64,000 nt of DNA, from NCBI RefSeq assembly GCF_024622505.1, contig NZ_JANKAS010000001.1:62001-126000 (forward strand), given 5' to 3'. The position numbers and the translations under genes were made by a program. Position 1 is the stretch's first letter. The number at the start of each line of letters is the position of its first letter. Of this stretch, positions 60,388 to 64,000 are shown piece by piece. The notes under the pieces are model-generated. The model was not told the origin of the DNA. It ran no database searches and saw only the letters and a list, made by a program, of their open reading frames with translations. This DNA is from Irregularibacter muris (GTDB lineage Bacteria; Bacillota; Clostridia; Eubacteriales; Garciellaceae).

Positions 60388-61305
60388 ATGCAATACATCA
60401 CTGTAAAACAGGCTTCGGAGCGGTGGGGCATATCTGATCGACGCGTTCGCGTACTTTGTGTGGAGGGACGAATACAGGGGGTCGTCCGTAAGGGACGTTC
60501 CTATCTTATTCCAAAGGATACTTTAAAGCCCATCGACGGACGCAGTTTACGTGGCAAAAAGATTCCAGAACAATACGCTGTACTTTTCATGTCTATTGAT
60601 GAGATGAAGGCGGAGCTTGACCGCCGGCACCCTTTGACCAGCGGAGAGTTAAAACGACTGCAGGATGAATTTCTCGTGGAGTTCACCTACAACTCAAATG
60701 CCATCGAAGGCAACACGCTCACGCTGCAGGAGACTGCGCTTGCCTTGGAGGGCGTGACAATTGACCAGAAGCCGCTCAAAGATCATTTGGAAGCGGTAGG
60801 ACACCGTGACGCTTTTCTTTATGTCAGGTTACTCTTCAGGGATAAAGTTCCGATTTCGGAACGGGTAATTTGTGAAATCCACTCCCTTGTCTTGATGAAC
60901 AGGCCGGAAGACAAAGGCGTGTACCGCAGAATTCCAGTAAAAATTATAGGGGCCCACCACCAACCTCCACAGCCTTATCTTGTTCCAGTTCAGATGGAAC
61001 AGCTGATTGCGGATCTGTCCCATGATAATCGACATGCTATAGAAATGGCGGCGCTATTCCATTTGAATTTTGAGGGAATCCATCCATTCATTGATGGCAA
61101 TGGACGCACTGGGCGCCTTATATTAAACCTGATGCTGATGCAGGCAGGCTACCCGCCCATTGACGTGAAATTTGCCGATCGGAGAAAATACTATGCCTGC
61201 TTTGACAGCTATTATCAGGATAATGACCCGTCGTCCATGGTAAATATGGTCGGCCAGTATGTAAAAGAAAGACTTTCGCAGTACTTGAGTCTATTGCAGA
61301 ATTAA
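60388..61305 (+). CDS. Fic family protein with N-terminal helix-turn-helix
   Basis: A 305-residue protein. An excisionase-like helix-turn-helix (about 1-50: TVKQASERWGISDRRVRVLC) is followed by the Fic domain with catalytic HPFIDGNGRTGR (His232) and an inhibitory helix motif SNAIEGN (about 103-109), class II layout. Fic proteins transfer AMP or similar groups to target proteins, and the SxxxEG motif keeps the enzyme in check. No antitoxin gene is adjacent, consistent with self-inhibition. The gene is notably richer in G and C than its surroundings, so it was probably acquired. Ends at a terminator. Confidence 0.9.
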   Translation: MQYITVKQASERWGISDRRVRVLCVEGRIQGVVRKGRSYLIPKDTLKPIDGRSLRGKKIPEQYAVLFMSIDEMKAELDRRHPLTSGELKRLQDEFLVEFTYNSNAIEGNTLTLQETALALEGVTIDQKPLKDHLEAVGHRDAFLYVRLLFRDKVPISERVICEIHSLVLMNRPEDKGVYRRIPVKIIGAHHQPPQPYLVPVQMEQLIADLSHDNRHAIEMAALFHLNFEGIHPFIDGNGRTGRLILNLMLMQAGYPPIDVKFADRRKYYACFDSYYQDNDPSSMVNMVGQYVKERLSQYLSLLQN

Positions 61306-61342
61306 AAACAGCCTCGCGAAGAAAAACCGCGAGGCTGTTTTT
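61306..61342 (+). terminator. Intrinsic terminator after the Fic gene
   Basis: AAACAGCCTCGCG pairs with CGCGAGGCTGTTT, followed by T. Confidence 0.9.
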
Positions 61343-61449
61343 ATGGTTGGGCTCGGCGAATCACGTTAACATATAGTCCTCTCTTTATAACCTTTTTTAA
61401 CTAGCTAATTGTAATTTTTCTCTGAGATCAAATCTAGTTACTCTTAGAT

Positions 61450-61611
61450 ATGATTTTTACCGCTCAAGTTCTCATGGGATTGATTGGTTTGTTTGCCACA
61501 TATGCTTATATCCAAAGCATCAATCGGATTCTACTTGAACTAAATGTCTATGATAAAGTGTTGGAACTTGTAGACAAAACGAAAGAAACAAAAGAAAATA
61601 AAAAAGTTTGA
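61450..61611 (+). CDS. Possible small membrane protein
   Basis: A 53-codon frame: a hydrophobic helix (about 5-20, LMGLIGLFATYAYI) and a charged C-terminal helix ending KKV. It has no clear ribosome site and an in-frame stop lies 5 codons upstream, so it may also be the end of a lost gene. It is followed 45 bp later by the sigma-factor gene. Function unknown. Confidence 0.4.
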   Translation: MIFTAQVLMGLIGLFATYAYIQSINRILLELNVYDKVLELVDKTKETKENKKV

Positions 61612-61656
61612 AACGTTTTAATATGTTGTGAGTCCTATGGGTAAGGAGGTGAGAAA

Positions 61657-62133
61657 GTGGCAGATTTCAGTGAAATATATTTGGAGTACTTTTCCGATGT
61701 ATATAAATATGTGCTATCTCTTTGTATGGATGAGGCTTTGTCAGAAGAAATAACCCAAGATACCTTTTTTAAGGCAATGCAGAGTATAGATAAATTCAAT
61801 GGGTCTTGCACATTGTATGTCTGGCTTTGTCAAATAGCAAAAAATGCTTATTTTACGCACTATAAAAAGAAAAAGCGCATGATATCAGACTTAGGTATAG
61901 ACAGACCTAACACGTTATACAATTTGGAAAGTGATTATCTTGACAAAGATACGGCGAAACGACTACATATTGAGTTGCATAACCTGAGAGAGCCATACAA
62001 AGAGGTTTTTACTTTACGAGTGTTTGGAGAGCTGCCATTCTCACAAATTGGAGATTTATTTGCGAAAACTGACAGTTGGGCAAGACTAATTTTTTACAGG
62101 GCAAAAAAGCATTTACAGGAGGTGATAAAATGA
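61657..62133 (+). CDS. ECF-type RNA polymerase sigma factor
   Basis: A 158-residue sigma factor with only regions 2 and 4. Region 2 has DVYKYVLSLCMDEALSEEITQDTFFKAM and region 4 has YKEVFTLRVFGELPFSQIGDLFAKTDSWARLIFYRAKKHL. GTG start with AAGGAGGTGAG. It overlaps the anti-sigma gene by 4 bp (ATGA). Likely directs transcription of its own operon, including the ABC exporter behind it, after an envelope signal releases it. Confidence 0.9.
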   Translation: MADFSEIYLEYFSDVYKYVLSLCMDEALSEEITQDTFFKAMQSIDKFNGSCTLYVWLCQIAKNAYFTHYKKKKRMISDLGIDRPNTLYNLESDYLDKDTAKRLHIELHNLREPYKEVFTLRVFGELPFSQIGDLFAKTDSWARLIFYRAKKHLQEVIK

Positions 62134-62450
62134 AAGCATCTTGCGAAATAATAAAGGATTTGCTCCCATTGTATCATGATGAAGTATGCAGTAATGACAG
62201 TAAAACGATGATTGAGGAACACTTGAAAGACTGTGATAGTTGTAAGGCTGAGCTACAAGCAATGGATGAAGAATTCTTAATAAATAACAAGGACCAAAAT
62301 TTGAAAGAAGCTGAGGCAGTAAAGAAATTATCAAGGAAGTGGAAAAAAGGCATGTTAAAATCACTGATTAAAGGCATCTTAAGCACACTATTAGTAATTG
62401 CTGCCATTGCACTCGTTCTCTATTTGTTTATGGATATAAGAGTTTCATAA
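62130..62450 (+). CDS. Zinc-finger anti-sigma factor, membrane-anchored
   Basis: A 106-residue protein. Cytoplasmic N-terminus with a ZAS-type zinc motif (CEIIKDLLPLYHDEVC, then EEHLKDCDSC: His and Cys pattern), and one membrane helix (about 80-100). Typical anti-sigma factor that holds the ECF sigma inactive until a signal destroys it. Start at 62130 after AGGAGGTGA; the open frame further upstream is the antisense-like part of the sigma gene. The C-terminal outer part is only a few residues long, so sensing probably depends on another protein. Confidence 0.85.
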   Translation: MKASCEIIKDLLPLYHDEVCSNDSKTMIEEHLKDCDSCKAELQAMDEEFLINNKDQNLKEAEAVKKLSRKWKKGMLKSLIKGILSTLLVIAAIALVLYLFMDIRVS

Positions 62451-62477
62451 AAACCATATTGATTGGGGGATTATAGA

Positions 62478-63188
62478 TTGAACAATTACATTTTAACAGC
62501 AGAGAATATAAAAATGAGATACGATAAAAATTCTATTTTGAAAGATCTTTCTATCTATGTAAAACATGGTGAAATTTACGGACTTATTGGGAAAAACGGC
62601 TCTGGGAAAACAACTTTGCTTCGTATCCTAACTGGGCTAATTCAGAATTTTGGAGGAGCTGTTTCTATAGCAAAAATAAATGGATATGAATGTCGATTAG
62701 CTGTGGTAATCAATGATCCATCACTTTTCCTAAATATGAATGCTTTTGAAAACATGAAAGCACAGGCAAATTTACTTGGTCTACATGATGACAGTCAAAT
62801 TATAAAAGTGTTGAAAACTGTAGGTCTGACAAATACCAATAATAAACCTGTAAATAGCTTTTCTCTTGGTATGACGCAACGGCTGAAACTTGCAATGGCA
62901 TTACTGCAAAATCCAGATATCCTTATTTTGGACGAACCGATGAATGGACTTGATCCTAGTGGGATTGCAGAGCTACGTGAATTATTACTACATTTAAATG
63001 AAAAGGGTATGACAATATTAATATCCAGCCATATTTTAAGTGAACTAGAGCAAATGGCAACCAATATTGGGATTCTACATGAAGGCAAAATTCTAAAGGA
63101 GTTAGCTATTCATGATGCTATTCAAAATGAGATTTCGTTGGAAAAACTGTATATCCAATATACAAGAGAGGGGCGGACAAATGATTAA
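62478..63188 (+). CDS. ABC exporter ATP-binding protein (lantibiotic-protection type)
   Basis: A 236-residue ATPase. Walker A GKNGSGKTTLL (about 40), signature SFSLGMTQRLK (about 133; LG in place of GG), Walker B ILILDEPMNGLDP (about 154), H-loop SSHIL. DEPMNGLDP and SLGMTQRL are typical of LanF/BcrA-type ATPases that export lantibiotics or bacitracin. TTG start with GGGGG 9 nt upstream. It overlaps the permease gene by 8 bp and is in the operon with the ECF sigma and anti-sigma genes. Confidence 0.9.
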   Translation: MNNYILTAENIKMRYDKNSILKDLSIYVKHGEIYGLIGKNGSGKTTLLRILTGLIQNFGGAVSIAKINGYECRLAVVINDPSLFLNMNAFENMKAQANLLGLHDDSQIIKVLKTVGLTNTNNKPVNSFSLGMTQRLKLAMALLQNPDILILDEPMNGLDPSGIAELRELLLHLNEKGMTILISSHILSELEQMATNIGILHEGKILKELAIHDAIQNEISLEKLYIQYTREGRTND

Positions 63189-63954
63189 ACTATTAAGAAG
63201 TGACCTTTATAGGTTTGGAAAAAGCAGGTTATTTTATGGAGGAATTACATTTACAGCTTTCCTTGCTTTTTTCTTGACGATGATTATGCGACAAGATATT
63301 CGAGTGGGAATCTCTGTCTTTGGGAGTATAACTACATTTAAGGGGATTGAGGATATTCTTCGCTTAGGTATAGAATACCAAAAGGGGCTAGGTATTTTAA
63401 TTGCTATCTTAATCTCTGTACTGATTGGGCAAGAATATCAATGGAAGACATGGCAGCATAAATGGATTATCAATAAAAGCCGCACCCGTATCTATTTGTC
63501 AAAAGCTATTTTATCATCAATTATGTCTGTCAGCATTTTCTTAATATTTGAATTGATTGCTTTGTTTAGCTCAGGACAAATCAGTAACATACTGACCAAT
63601 GAATACGTTGCAATGATAATTTGTGGCACTGTCCTATACGCTACCTTAGGAACATTTATTTGTCTATTTTCAATGTTGATAAGGAAGAATACCACATCAA
63701 TCGTTGTTTGTCTATGCTATGTATTATTTAGTAGAACATTATGGACTATTATTAGAAATCTAAGCAATTCTTTTTCCAGTGCTGCAAAAATTATTGAATT
63801 AGGCATACGTCACTCTATCTATGGTATGACAACGATAATTTCTACAACATCAGTTTCATTAGATATGGTGATGAGTATTGTGATAAATTCAGCTATTATA
63901 ATGTTCATAACTACCATGTTTGGACTGATTATTTTTAGAAAATATGAGTTATAA
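63181..63954 (+). CDS. ABC-2 type permease (lantibiotic-protection type)
   Basis: A 257-residue membrane protein with six hydrophobic helices (about 22-40, 60-80, 100-122, 132-155, 165-185, 230-252), the BcrB/LanE-like layout. It overlaps the ATPase gene and ends 46 bp before the window edge. The frame continues upstream out of phase with the ATPase gene, but ATG at 63181 after GAGGGGCGG is the natural start. It works with the ATPase to pump out peptide antibiotics. More subunits could follow outside the window. Confidence 0.85.
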   Translation: MIKLLRSDLYRFGKSRLFYGGITFTAFLAFFLTMIMRQDIRVGISVFGSITTFKGIEDILRLGIEYQKGLGILIAILISVLIGQEYQWKTWQHKWIINKSRTRIYLSKAILSSIMSVSIFLIFELIALFSSGQISNILTNEYVAMIICGTVLYATLGTFICLFSMLIRKNTTSIVVCLCYVLFSRTLWTIIRNLSNSFSSAAKIIELGIRHSIYGMTTIISTTSVSLDMVMSIVINSAIIMFITTMFGLIIFRKYEL

Positions 63955-64000
63955 ACGATATTGGCTCAATAAACATCTTTTTAAAGAATAATGAGGACTA

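Noticed and set aside
60388-61305. Fic toxin-antitoxin pair
   Set aside because: No separate antitoxin gene is adjacent. The inhibitory motif lies within the same protein, so a class II self-inhibited enzyme is the better description.
1-64000. CRISPR arrays, rRNA or tRNA genes, prophage structural genes, replication origin
   Set aside because: None seen on reading both strands: no regularly spaced repeats, no rRNA signatures, no capsid or tail genes and no DnaA-box cluster.

Overview
The window is AT-rich, low-GC Gram-positive DNA, most likely from an anaerobic, probably spore-forming Clostridia member. Support comes from the strong Shine-Dalgarno sites, intrinsic terminators, TPP and T-box riboswitches, a CwlD-type amidase, the MEP isoprenoid genes ispH/ispG, and the many compact regulator-plus-exporter operons. 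No rRNA, tRNA, CRISPR array, prophage, integrase or intact transposase was recognised.

Region 1 (about 1-13.1 kb) looks like ordinary chromosome. It holds the C-terminally cut CcdA-thioredoxin fusion (minus strand), a CwlD-like lipoprotein amidase, a MarR-controlled heterodimeric ABC multidrug exporter with two matching operators, EcsC-like and SprT-like genes, ispH, ispG and an RlmD/RumA-type 23S rRNA methyltransferase. A roughly 70-nt element with the same predicted fold and one compensatory base-pair change occurs twice, before cwlD and before the methyltransferase.

Region 2 (about 13.1-34.0 kb) is an accessory island. The last codons of the methyltransferase gene and about 230 bp downstream are repeated at 34.0 kb, starting with a 20-bp identical core. 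This looks like attachment-site footprints of elements that used the 3' end of this gene. Inside are: three alpha/beta-hydrolase genes, each with its own regulator (a PadR-DUF4180 fusion, an AbrB-like protein, a MerR/TipA-like protein plus a free DUF4180); an antibiotic-type nucleotidyltransferase; a DHFR-like gene; a block typical of integrative-conjugative-element cargo (two ArdA-like proteins, DUF4314, Dam methylase, YodL-domain protein, DUF6133, a cut-off SLH protein) without relaxase or integrase; a PadR/membrane-protein pair behind a perfect 18-bp inverted repeat; and a thiamine-salvage operon (thiD-thiM-thiE) behind two tandem TPP riboswitches.

Region 3 (about 34-64 kb) is a mosaic of self-regulated stress and drug-response modules: MarR + FMN-binding protein + flavodoxin; catalase; AraC/GyrI regulator; a T-box-controlled divergent lysyl-tRNA synthetase; TetR + hydrolase + Mph(B)-like macrolide phosphotransferase; GNAT; a VanRS-like two-component system with an ABC exporter; TetR + DUF6323 + DUF6179; a WYL regulator sharing an operator with a ClbS/DfsB-GyrI-like operon; a second two-component system with ABC exporter (minus strand); a Fic protein; and an ECF sigma/anti-sigma pair with an ABC exporter. 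Decayed gene fragments lie between modules, consistent with repeated insertion and loss.
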